Source: Beijerinckiaceae bacterium
GTDB lineage: Bacteria; Pseudomonadota; Alphaproteobacteria; Rhizobiales; Beijerinckiaceae
Direction of reading: 5' to 3'
Length of the DNA stretch: 64,000 nucleotides
Assembly: GCA_027532775.1 (NCBI GenBank)
Contig: JAPZTO010000003.1
Location: 124,001-188,000, forward strand
The notes beneath the pieces were generated by a model. The model searched no databases. It worked only from the letters and a program-made list of their open reading frames with translations, and was not told the origin of the DNA. Shown one piece after another: positions 56,685 to 64,000 of the stretch. A program made the translations under genes and the position numbers. Numbering within the stretch: the first letter of the stretch is position 1; every line of letters starts with the position of its first letter.

Positions 56685-56876
56685 TCAGGCTGGGCGATGG
56701 CCAGCCTGAGGCAGCTTGTCGAGAAAGGCCTTCAGGTCTTCTGCAAGGATGATGGTCCGAGTGCCAATCTTGCGCGCGGGCAACTTGCCCTCGCGGATCA
56801 ACTCGAAAACTTTAGTCCGGCCGATGCCGGTGGTTTTGCTCACGTCCTGAATGGTCAGGCTGATTTTGTCGTTCAT
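56685..56876 (-). CDS. AlpA/excisionase-like helix-turn-helix protein
   Basis: A 63-residue MerR-like 'helix-turn-helix domain' protein. The core SLTIQDVSKTTGIGRTKVFELIREGKLPARKIGTRTIILAEDLKAFLDKLP is the excisionase/AlpA pattern: DVSKTTGIGRTKVFELI is the HTH and GKLPARKIGTRTII the wing. Such proteins act as excisionases or as activators of integrase genes in P4-like elements. ATG 56876 has GGAG about nine bases upstream; the frame is open further upstream without similarity. It is a good candidate to bind the TTGTTGGCC repeats, which is inference. Confidence 0.85.
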   Translation of the reverse strand: MNDKISLTIQDVSKTTGIGRTKVFELIREGKLPARKIGTRTIILAEDLKAFLDKLPQAGHRPA

Positions 56877-56961
56877 AACGGTGTCTCCGTCTGGATGAGG
56901 CCGGGTGCACATCGGATCATGTCGATCCGCAGGGACAGGTATGAACGAGGCGAAACGCACT

Positions 56962-57570
56962 TTACTCCTGTGTGCGAACGAATTTTCGTCGAATTTTTTG
57001 TACGTAGCTGACACTGCAGCCGTGCTTTCGAGCAATTGCTGCATCAATAAATTCAAGCTTTTCGCCGCGTGGATGGGTCCGCCAATCGTTCCAAACCGCG
57101 CTCTTATCTATCTTGTCCCGGTTCGAGCTGCCTTTGAGGCTGCCTTCTTTCGACCTCGCTGAGTGTTCAACGCGCTTGAGAGCGAGTGGTTCGTAAATGT
57201 CAATTTTTGGCTCTTCATTTAGTTTTCCGATGTCGAATGCGAGTTCAGCAATCAACCACGGCTCCGGTTTGCATTCAATTGTATTGATTAGAGCTTCAAT
57301 TGCTCGGTAGTATCGCAGTGCATGGTTTGTGGCGGAGCCAATCAATTGAGATTCTTGGTCAGATGCCGTTAGCGAGCATCCTCGCGCTGCAAGAAATGCC
57401 TTTAAGCTTTCTCGATGCTGCAACAGCCTGTCCTGAAATGACTGAAAGTGGAATGACTCGATAGCAGCGAGACGTTCAACCTCAGACATCTCGCTATCGC
57501 AAAGGTCAAAGCTCCTGACCCTCTTCCGCCTCAGCCCCACCCCGACAATTCGCTCGTTGACAGCCATCAT
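56962..57570 (-). CDS. unknown protein, 202 residues, possible C-terminal HTH
   Basis: I do not recognise a family. The N-terminal half is charged and helical (ERLAAIESFHFQSFQDRLLQHRESLKAFLAARG), the middle contains NHALRYYRAIEALINTI, and the end (RGEKLEFIDAAIARKHGCSVSYVQKIRRKFVR, about residues 168-200) resembles a helix-turn-helix with CSVSYVQKIRRKF as recognition helix. No signal peptide or membrane span is present. It starts 72 bases from the divergent restriction enzyme gene and may control it. ATG 57570 or 57567 could start it, with AGGGG just upstream. Base composition is more AT-rich than in core genes. Confidence 0.6.
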   Translation of the reverse strand: MMAVNERIVGVGLRRKRVRSFDLCDSEMSEVERLAAIESFHFQSFQDRLLQHRESLKAFLAARGCSLTASDQESQLIGSATNHALRYYRAIEALINTIECKPEPWLIAELAFDIGKLNEEPKIDIYEPLALKRVEHSARSKEGSLKGSSNRDKIDKSAVWNDWRTHPRGEKLEFIDAAIARKHGCSVSYVQKIRRKFVRTQE

Positions 57571-57642
57571 GTGCCCCTAACAATTGCCCTTCGCATCGAT
57601 CCGCGTAAATTCATCGAAGTTCATTGATTTGAGAAGCCGTCT

Positions 57643-60600
57643 TTGACCCCTGAAGCGTTCATTGCCCGTTGGACGGCCAGCACAGGCGGTGCGGAGCGCG
57701 CGAATTATGCGTCGTTCCTGATTGAGCTTTGCGATGTGTTGGGTGTTCCAAGACCGGACCCCGCAAGCGGCGATACCGAGACGAACGATTATGTGTTCGA
57801 GCGCGCCGTGACCGACCGCAGTCGCGAAGGCTCAACAAGCGCCAAGCGGATCGATCTCTACCGCCGGAATTCTTTCGTGCTGGAGGCAAAGCAATCACGG
57901 CAACAGGGTCAGGCGAAGGAGGTTCCGGGGCAGGGCGTGCTGTTCGAGCCGGAGCCGGATCGCATGGGCAAGCGCTCCGCATCGAAGGCGTGGGACATGC
58001 TGATGATGAATGCCCGGGCGCAAGCCGAGAACTATGTGCGGCTCCTGCCGGCGCATCATGGCGCGCCGCCCTTCGTCATCGTCTGCGATGTGGGGCATTG
58101 CTTCGAAATCTACGCCAATTTCCGGCGTGACGGGAAAGCCTATGACCAGTTTCCGGATCGCCAGGGCTTCCGGATCTATCTCGAGGAATTGCGCGACGAG
58201 AAGATCCGCGACCGGCTTCGCGCCATCTGGCTTGATCCGGATTGCCTCGACCCCGCTCGTAACTCGGCACGCGTGACACGCGAGATTGCCGAACGCCTCG
58301 CGAAGGTTTCGAAATCGCTGGAGGCCAAGCATAAGCCCGAACAGGTGGCGATGTTTCTGATGCGCTGCCTCTTCACAATGTTCTCGGAAGATGTAGGCCT
58401 TCTGCCGGAAGCGTCGTTCAAGGAAGTCCTCCAGCGATGCGAGCAACAACCGGAGACCTTCCCGCATGATGTGGGGCAGCTCTGGGAAGCGATGCACGCG
58501 GGCGGCTATGCCCATGCCATCCGCCGGACCGTGAAGCGCTTCAATGGCGAATTCTTCAAGAACCCGGAGGTGCTACCGCTCTCGGCGGAGGCGATCTGCG
58601 AATTGCGCTTCGCTGCCAGCTACAACTGGAAAGAGGTTGAGCCAGCGATTTTTGGAACGCTGGTCGAACAGGCCTTGGATGCCAGCGAGCGCAAGAAGCT
58701 TGGCGCGCATTACACCCCGCGCGCCTATGTGGAGCGGCTAGTGCATGCCACAATGATCGATCCGCTCCGGCAGGAATGGAACGATATTCTCGTCTCGGTG
58801 GAAGCGCATAAAGGCAGCGAAGCGGCCAAGGCGATCAAGGCCGTTCAGGGCTTTCATGATCGGCTCTGCGAACTCCGCGTGCTGGACCCTGCCTGCGGCA
58901 CGGGAAACTTCCTTTATGTCGCGCTGGAGCTGATGAAGCGGCTGGAAGGTGAGGTGCTGGAGGTTCTGGCCAATCTTGGCGGGCAGGAGGCCCTGACGGG
59001 CCTTGGCAGCCACACGGTTGATCCGCACCAGTTCCTGGGGCTGGAACTCAACCCGCGCGCGGCGGCGATTGCGGAGCTCGTCTTGTGGATCGGCTATCTG
59101 CAATGGTTCTACCGCACCTCGAAAGGCGAGCCGCCGGAGCCCATACTACAGGCCTTCCGGAACATTCAGGTGAAGGATGCGGTGCTCACGCCAGATCGAA
59201 CCAAGCGGCCCGAATGGCCGGAGGCCGATTACATCGTGGGGAATCCGCCCTTCATCGGGAAGGGTTCCTTTATGCGGGCGGCTCTTGGCGATGATTACTG
59301 CGCGGCGCTTTGGAAAGTGCACGGCCTGAATGAGAGCGCCGATTTCGTCATGTATTGGTGGGACCGCGCAGCGGAGCTTCTCACCCGCAAGGGAACACGG
59401 CTTAAGCGGTTTGGATTGGTGACAACCAACTCCATTTCGCAGGTTTTCAACCGTCGTGTGATGGAACGACATTTGAGCGCAAAGAAGCCGGTTTCACTGC
59501 TGATGGCGATTGCCGATCATCCTTGGACAAAGGCCACGAAAGACAGCGCAGCCGTGCGCATCGCCATGACGGTTGCTGCCGCAGGCAAGCAGGAAGGGCG
59601 CTTGTTCGAGGTGACGCGCGAGGAAGGCCTCGACACAGATGCTCCTGTCATCGAACTGCGGGAGATGCGTGGGCCGATCAATTCCGATTTAACCGTGGGC
59701 GTAGATGTGACTAGCGCCCGGCTATTGAAGGCATTGGCCGGGCTTTCCAGCAATGGCGTGATGTTGGCAGGGGATGGCTTTATCATCACGCCATCGAAAG
59801 CAATCGAACTCGGATTAGGGCAAATAGCCGACGCAGAGCTGCATATTCGGGATTATCGGAACGGTCGAGACCTGACATCCCGCCCGAGGGGGGTGAAAGT
59901 CATTGATCTTTACGGCCTTGGGGTCGAACAAGTCCGGACCAAATTTCCTGCGATTTACCAACATCTCTTGGAGGCCGTGAAGCCCGATCGGGATGTGAAT
60001 CGTGATCGAAAATTTCGCGAAGATTGGTGGCTTCATGGTCGTCCACGGGTCGAACTTCGTCCTGCACTAGCCGGACTATCCCGCTACATCGCCACTGTCG
60101 AAACAACGAAACATCGCGTCTTTCAGTTTCTCGATATCTCCATTCTGCCTGATCACATGTTGATTGCAATCGCGACCGATGATGCCTTCCATCTTGGTGT
60201 GCTCTCGTCGCGGCTTCACGGCGTTTGGGCATTACGGGCCGGTGGCTGGCTCGGCATGGGGAATGATCCGCGCTACTCAAAATCGCGGTGTTTCGATCCC
60301 TTCCCCTTTCCGGAAGCTTCCGAAAAGGAGCAAGCGACCATTCGTAAAATCGCGGAAGAGTTGGACGCCCACCGGAAGCGTGTTCTTGCGATGCATCCGC
60401 ATCTCACCCTCACAGGGCTCTACAATGTGCTGGAGCGCGTGCTGGCCGGCGCCCTGAAGCCCGATCTCTTCACGCCGTCGCTTTCCACCGTGGCGGATCT
60501 CGATTCCCGCAAGGCCGGGCAACCGGCAGAGGTTTCACCGCTCACGGCGGATGAGCGCCGCATCTTTGACGATGGCCTCGTGCTCATCCTGAAGGAGCTG

Positions 60601-61065
60601 CACGACAATCTCGATATCGCCGTGGCCGATGCCTATGGCTGGCCTGCCGATTTGGCAGAAGATGAAATCCTTGCGCGCCTCGTGGCTCTCAACGCGCAAC
60701 GCGCGAAGGAGGAAGCCCGTGGCGTGGTGAAATGGCTCAGACCCGAATATCAGATTCCGCGCTTTGGTTCCGCCAAGGAAAAGGCGCAGCTCGAGGCGGA
60801 GCTCGTAGGCGGAACGGAAGGCTCGGCAGATATCATCCCGCTTGGGCCCAAGCCGCTGCTTCCCGAGAACGATATCGAGCGCACTTTCGCTGTCATGGCG
60901 GTATTGCGCCGCTCCGAAAGGCCACTCACTGCTGCCGATGTGGCAATGCAATTTCGGCAAGGTCGAAAGGTGGAACGCTACGTTGCTGCCGTCCTGGAGG
61001 CCGCCCACCGTATGGCACAGGCCGAACGTGATGGCGCCGGCTATGCGCTGAAGCAGGTGGCGTGA
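57643..61065 (+). CDS. MmeI-like single-polypeptide restriction-modification enzyme (type IIL/IIG)
   Basis: A 1140-residue fused nuclease and adenine methyltransferase. The N-terminal domain has a PD-(D/E)xK pattern with D71 (RIDLY) and E81-x-K83 (VLEAK), as in MmeI-type enzymes. A helical linker runs to about 340. Methyltransferase motif X is near LGAHYTP (353-358), motif I is DPACGTGNF (415-423), and motif IV is NPPF (534-537), the N6-adenine type. A target-recognition region lies at about 640-900. The C-terminal part (about 1065-1140, [26 protein letters not shown]) looks like an added winged helix. The start codon at 57643 is a TTG. It is divergent from the 202-residue gene. Host and phage DNA discrimination by modification is inferred from the family. 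Confidence 0.85.
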   Translation: MTPEAFIARWTASTGGAERANYASFLIELCDVLGVPRPDPASGDTETNDYVFERAVTDRSREGSTSAKRIDLYRRNSFVLEAKQSRQQGQAKEVPGQGVLFEPEPDRMGKRSASKAWDMLMMNARAQAENYVRLLPAHHGAPPFVIVCDVGHCFEIYANFRRDGKAYDQFPDRQGFRIYLEELRDEKIRDRLRAIWLDPDCLDPARNSARVTREIAERLAKVSKSLEAKHKPEQVAMFLMRCLFTMFSEDVGLLPEASFKEVLQRCEQQPETFPHDVGQLWEAMHAGGYAHAIRRTVKRFNGEFFKNPEVLPLSAEAICELRFAASYNWKEVEPAIFGTLVEQALDASERKKLGAHYTPRAYVERLVHATMIDPLRQEWNDILVSVEAHKGSEAAKAIKAVQGFHDRLCELRVLDPACGTGNFLYVALELMKRLEGEVLEVLANLGGQEALTGLGSHTVDPHQFLGLELNPRAAAIAELVLWIGYLQWFYRTSKGEPPEPILQAFRNIQVKDAVLTPDRTKRPEWPEADYIVGNPPFIGKGSFMRAALGDDYCAALWKVHGLNESADFVMYWWDRAAELLTRKGTRLKRFGLVTTNSISQVFNRRVMERHLSAKKPVSLLMAIADHPWTKATKDSAAVRIAMTVAAAGKQEGRLFEVTREEGLDTDAPVIELREMRGPINSDLTVGVDVTSARLLKALAGLSSNGVMLAGDGFIITPSKAIELGLGQIADAELHIRDYRNGRDLTSRPRGVKVIDLYGLGVEQVRTKFPAIYQHLLEAVKPDRDVNRDRKFREDWWLHGRPRVELRPALAGLSRYIATVETTKHRVFQFLDISILPDHMLIAIATDDAFHLGVLSSRLHGVWALRAGGWLGMGNDPRYSKSRCFDPFPFPEASEKEQATIRKIAEELDAHRKRVLAMHPHLTLTGLYNVLERVLAGALKPDLFTPSLSTVADLDSRKAGQPAEVSPLTADERRIFDDGLVLILKELHDNLDIAVADAYGWPADLAEDEILARLVALNAQRAKEEARGVVKWLRPEYQIPRFGSAKEKAQLEAELVGGTEGSADIIPLGPKPLLPENDIERTFAVMAVLRRSERPLTAADVAMQFRQGRKVERYVAAVLEAAHRMAQAERDGAGYALKQVA

Positions 61066-61251
61066 TTTTTTCGACTTTCTCTAGCGCGTAAATTTGGGGG
61101 ACGGCAGCGGTCGGCCAGACGAAGGGAGTTTTCTTAATCCGCAGGGGTGAGGGGGTAGCTGCATGCGTGATGCACAAAGCCTTTGGCAGCCGGTTAAGCA
61201 AGCCAACGATAGCCTCATGGCATTGCGTTCGATCTGAGCTGCGATAGAATT

Positions 61252-62481
61252 ATGGCGTCAAACAGGGTCGGTCGCCTTGTTGGAAAGCAGGTTCGTTGCA
61301 TGTCAGAAAATGACGTTGAGTTTAGTTCCGAGGATGAGGCGGTCGGGTCAGATCTCCGCGTCGCTTCATTTAGCCAAGCCGTTCTGTGGGGAACGGATTG
61401 GACAGTCGAAACGGTGCTAGCGCAACTCCAACGTGGAAACATCGACCTAAGCCCACGTTTTCAACGTCGAGATGCTTGGAGTCGTCCCGCGAAGAGCCGA
61501 TTTGTAGAGTCGATAATTTTAGGCTTGCCTGTGCCACAAGTCGTGCTCGCGGAGTTGCCAGAGCAGAGAGGCCGCTACATTATCCTTGATGGAAAGCAGC
61601 GACTATTGTCATTGATGCAGTTTTCTGGCTATGCCGATGGTGAAATGAACCGCTTTAGGCTAGTTGGCCTAGATGTAAGAGATGATCTTGCGGGCAAAAG
61701 ATTCGCTGACCTCGAGAATGAAGTTGGCCTACGGTCCGATTTTGATGCGTTTCTAACCCATACAATTCGTACGATTGTAATCCGGAATTGGCCTTCGCTC
61801 TCGTTCTTGCACGTCGTTTTTCAGCGATTGAATACCGGCAGCCTAAAACTTTCGGCGCAGGAGCTGCGACAAGCTCTAGCGCCTGGGCCATTTACTGATT
61901 TTGTTGACGATGTAACAATGAGCTCTGAAAGTATCTGGCGAATATTATCAAATGACATGCCGGATGCTCGAATGCGTGATGTTGAATTATTGGTTAGAGC
62001 ATTGTCATTTAAATTAAAATTAAATGATTTTGCGGGCCGTATGAAAGAATTCTTAGATGACTGCTGTATATTTTTCAATAAAAATTGGGAAATGTATGAT
62101 AAAGTCATTTATGATAACATAAATAGATTTTTTGAAGGCGTTGCTGCCCTTGGGTCGATATTTGGTGAAAAATCTATCGCTCGTAAAAGAAATTCAAAAT
62201 TATTCAATAGATCAATATTTGATACTTTAATATATTATGCAATGGATCGGAATGTTTCTGCGGCGATGTTGAATGCGCCGGATGCCGTGAGGAAGGCATA
62301 CGAAGCGCTTTTGGACGTTGAGGCATTCAAGGCTGCGATAGAGAGCGACACTGCGGGTATTCCCCACACCGCAATTCGTTTCCGGATTTGGGGACAAATG
62401 CTGGCCGAGGCGATTGGTGAAGAGGTCAGGATACCTCAGCTTGCAGAAAATCAGGATCGCCAGTTACGGTTCTTGACCTAA
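61252..62481 (+). CDS. DUF262 (GmrS/ParB-like nuclease fold) protein
   Basis: A 409-residue protein of the DUF262 family, whose members include the NTP-binding part of the GmrSD type IV restriction enzymes and many defence proteins. The N-terminal domain has IDLSPRFQRRDAWS (about residues 64-77), the signature RYIILDGKQRLLSL with DGKQR at 113-117 (DGQQR in most members) and FQRLNTGS at 190-197. No DUF1524/HNH nuclease domain follows; the C-terminal 200 residues are helical and unassigned. ATG 61252 gives the longest form; ATG 61300 with AGCAGG upstream is an alternative. The HEPN-like gene starts six bases after its stop. Codons in 61930-62240 are markedly AT-rich. Confidence 0.85.
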   Translation: MASNRVGRLVGKQVRCMSENDVEFSSEDEAVGSDLRVASFSQAVLWGTDWTVETVLAQLQRGNIDLSPRFQRRDAWSRPAKSRFVESIILGLPVPQVVLAELPEQRGRYIILDGKQRLLSLMQFSGYADGEMNRFRLVGLDVRDDLAGKRFADLENEVGLRSDFDAFLTHTIRTIVIRNWPSLSFLHVVFQRLNTGSLKLSAQELRQALAPGPFTDFVDDVTMSSESIWRILSNDMPDARMRDVELLVRALSFKLKLNDFAGRMKEFLDDCCIFFNKNWEMYDKVIYDNINRFFEGVAALGSIFGEKSIARKRNSKLFNRSIFDTLIYYAMDRNVSAAMLNAPDAVRKAYEALLDVEAFKAAIESDTAGIPHTAIRFRIWGQMLAEAIGEEVRIPQLAENQDRQLRFLT

Positions 62482-62487
62482 GTTGCC

Positions 62488-63144
62488 ATGCCCTCCAAAC
62501 GCTATCAGCAAATGAAGTCAGAGCTTAGGCGCCTACAAGGTGCGCTTGCGTTTCGGATAAGGGCAGGAAGCGCGTTTACCTTGACACCACAATTAAGCAT
62601 TCGCGCACTCGCTTATAGAGTGCTAGCCCATGCAGAGATTGAACAATTCCTTGAGGATAGAGTAATAGAGATTGTTATGTCTACGGATAAGGCCTTCAAA
62701 AATAGAAGGTTTGTATCAGAAACAACAATCTGTCTTCTGAATTACAGCCAAATCACGCTCTCAAAAGTTCCAGAATCTCTATCTCCACCTCCGGGAAAGA
62801 GCCAAAATGATTGGAACGCTGTAATCTTTCCTGACAGCAACTTTTTTAAAGCAGTCAGCACTTATGTAAATCGCGTTAGAAACCAAAACCATGGGGTAAA
62901 AGAGGAAAATGTCCTTTCCATGCTGCTCCCGATTGGATTTAGCGCTACAGACATCGATAGTCTGTTATTGATCGAGTTGAATGATTTCGGGAGAAAGAGA
63001 GGTGCGGCAGCGCATGCAGGCTTAGGCCAGCATGTTCGTGCCGGCGTAAATCCACTGGACGAAATCGCGCAAGTTCAGCGGATTCTTACCGGACTTCTCG
63101 ATGTCGATCGTAAGCTCAGCAAGATTCTTTCCCGATGTAGATAA
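62488..63144 (+). CDS. putative HEPN-domain ribonuclease partner of DUF262
   Basis: A 218-residue, mostly helical protein that fits the HEPN superfamily (RiboL-PSP or MAE_28990-like groups). The first long helices read LSIRALAYRVLAHAEIEQFLEDRVIEIV (about 37-63). The C-terminal part has NDFGRKRGAAAHAG with R171-x4-H176, matching the Rx4-6H motif of HEPN RNases. Its start is six bases after the DUF262 stop, so the two are co-translated. HEPN proteins next to DUF262 proteins are reported in defence contexts, where the HEPN protein is the toxic effector. The assignment is by pattern, not by alignment. Confidence 0.65.
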   Translation: MPSKRYQQMKSELRRLQGALAFRIRAGSAFTLTPQLSIRALAYRVLAHAEIEQFLEDRVIEIVMSTDKAFKNRRFVSETTICLLNYSQITLSKVPESLSPPPGKSQNDWNAVIFPDSNFFKAVSTYVNRVRNQNHGVKEENVLSMLLPIGFSATDIDSLLLIELNDFGRKRGAAAHAGLGQHVRAGVNPLDEIAQVQRILTGLLDVDRKLSKILSRCR

Positions 63145-63220
63145 AACGGTATGTACATTCCTACTTTGGAATTGCCTGTCTCAATGTCTTGTGTTTCGAC
63201 ATTGTAACTAGGCAAGTATT

Positions 63221-63241
63221 TTGTTGGCCTTTTTGTTGGCC
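63221..63241 (+). repeat. two direct TTGTTGGCC repeats near the right end
   Basis: TTGTTGGCC occurs at 63221-63229 and 63233-63241, 12 bases apart start to start, about 60 bases inside the right attachment repeat. The same nonamer is near attL and inside the integrase gene. This fits arm-type recombinase sites. Confidence 0.65.
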
Positions 63242-63301
63242 GTTCTAAAAACCATAGTGATTTTTATCGATATAAAACAACAACATAGATCATTTTCGCG
63301 G

Positions 63302-63321
63302 TTCCCTCTTGCGCACCACTT
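63302..63321 (+). repeat. right attachment repeat (attR)
   Basis: TTCCCTCTTGCG followed by CACCACTT repeats the tRNA-Thr 3' end at 54050-54070, with one G missing between the two parts. It marks the right end of the element. The fragment is too short to be a functional tRNA. Confidence 0.8.
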
Positions 63322-64000
63322 CTCTCCTCTTGCGACCGAAACAGCCGACGAGATCAGCACCGTCTGAGGGTACCGTTTGCCCCGACACGTGAGCATAGGT
63401 CGCGAAGGCGTCCTGGCTGAACGGTTGACGCTCATAACGGACAGGGCAGGTAAACATTGGGGGTTCCCTGGTTTGACGGAGACAGCCCTGGACACCGGGG
63501 GCTCTTCGATGTTTCGGCCCGTGCCGAAGCCCTGGGGATCAACTTGGGGTGAGCGAGTGCTTATGGGAGATGGCGCCGATTTTCCCGGCGCGGCGCGCTG
63601 ATCGGTGGCCCTGTACGCGCCAGTATCCCTGCCGTGCTGATGGCGGGCCGTGCCCTGACCGCTTGAGCATGCGCAACCGAGGCCGGTGTCGCCGGCATCC
63701 ACGGCTTCGTCCCATCTGGACCGGCTTGCAGCAGGGCTCCGGCCCGTTGTCGGAGTGCCGCGCCGGCATCGCCTTTTTGCCTGGCGAGACCTGACGTCGC
63801 GAGGGCTATCGAGTCCTTGGTGGGGCTTGAAGTCCGTGCCGGGATGTCGCGTACATGCCCCTGGGCCCCGTGATCCATCCAAGCGAAGGCGCGGCGATTG
63901 ACGAGCGCCATCGGGCAACCTGTCCGGAAGTACCAGGTCTCCGTACGCAATGCCGGTTCTCAGGAAAGGCAGGCAGTCTCGACGGCTCGGGTTGCATTCC
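63322..64000. other. 679 bases after the element with no supported gene
   Basis: Open frames exist here (for example minus 63561-63950 and minus 63208-63918) but they are arginine- and proline-rich, lack ribosome-binding sites, match no family I know and overlap each other. The longer one also runs through attR. The stretch may be the decayed remnant of an older insertion or gene at this tRNA site. Confidence 0.5.

Larger units (their letters stand above)
54050..63321. mobile_element. integrative element / defence island in tRNA-Thr
   Basis: This segment of about 9.3 kb is bounded by direct repeats of the tRNA-Thr 3' end. It contains an integrase next to attL, small DNA-binding-type genes, a restriction-methylation enzyme and a DUF262-HEPN-like pair. 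It has no recognisable replication, conjugation or phage structural genes, so it is probably a small satellite-like integrative island that moves with help from other elements. Base composition changes visibly toward AT in 61900-63250. Confidence 0.82.

Noticed and set aside
57643-61065. Reading the large methyltransferase gene as DISARM drmMI or BREX pglX
   Set aside because: No drmA, drmB, drmC, brxC, pglZ or similar partner is nearby, and the N-terminal D71/E81-x-K83 pattern fits the self-contained MmeI type better.
63208-63950. Minus-strand open frames of 236 and 129 codons near the right end
   Set aside because: They overlap each other and the attR repeat, have no ribosome-binding sites and resemble no family, so I did not list them as genes.

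Overview
The window is a high-GC bacterial chromosome segment, almost certainly from an alphaproteobacterium and most likely the Hyphomicrobiales (Rhizobiales). The evidence is the family mix: a DUF2794 protein, a DUF1674/SDHAF4-type succinate dehydrogenase assembly factor, an IalB-family exported protein, the giant NAD-glutamate dehydrogenase, MtaB next to ftsY, a ccmABCDG block, and the hemC-hemD-mitofilin-hemY run beside tsaD-gpsA. I cannot name a genus from the sequence alone.

Layout. 1-3448 (minus): the protein-targeting and translation operon ffh-rpsP-rimM-[HAD phosphatase]-trmD, with trmD cut by the window edge. 3702-6470: a LysE-type exporter and two exported proteins (GyrI-like and phytase-like esterase). 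6632-9832 (plus): dapF-mtaB-ftsY. 9833-11331: an FAH-family hydrolase and YciB. 11342-14147 (minus): ccmA-B-C-D-G for cytochrome c maturation, divergent from acnA (14413-17109). 17290-22725: DUF1223, gamma-glutamyltransferase, a YiiX-like hydrolase, rlmN and an IalB-like protein. 23036-27272: an ECF sigma factor, DUF1232, an SDR, a pterin dehydratase, thpR, a putative methyltransferase and a TesA-like esterase, the last divergent from a YbbA/YbbP-type ABC pair. 30836-32999: a Bax-inhibitor-1 protein, DUF2794 and an AhpD-like protein. 33151-37917: NAD-GDH. 38009-43533 (minus): an RluA-type synthase, rsmB, a heparinase-like protein and purH. 43591-49061: SDHAF4, an L,D-transpeptidase, acs, an EVE protein, gpsA and tsaD. 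49267-53923 (plus): hemC, hemD, a mitofilin-like protein and hemY.

53992-63321: a tRNA-Thr(CGU) gene is the attachment site of an integrative element of about 9.3 kb. It carries a P4-type integrase, a minus-strand run of small DNA-binding-type genes (an AlpA-like helix-turn-helix protein, two winged-helix-like proteins, a 74-residue unknown and a 202-residue unknown), a single-polypeptide MmeI-like (type IIL/IIG) restriction-methylation enzyme, and a tightly spaced DUF262 plus HEPN-like gene pair. The tRNA 3' end is repeated at the far end (63302-63321) with one base missing. A 9-base motif, TTGTTGGCC, recurs near both ends and inside the start of the integrase gene, as expected of integrase or excisionase arm sites. 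I read the element as a small anti-phage defence island. The DUF262-HEPN pair, with visibly AT-rich coding sequence and a putative ribonuclease motif, is the part of the window most likely to be a poorly described system.

The core genes are ordinary housekeeping functions: protein targeting (ffh, ftsY), translation and tRNA/rRNA modification (rpsP, rimM, trmD, mtaB, rlmN, rsmB, tsaD), heme and cytochrome c (ccm, hemC, hemD, hemY), and central metabolism (acnA, acs, NAD-GDH, purH, dapF, gpsA). After the island, 63322-64000 shows no gene I can support.
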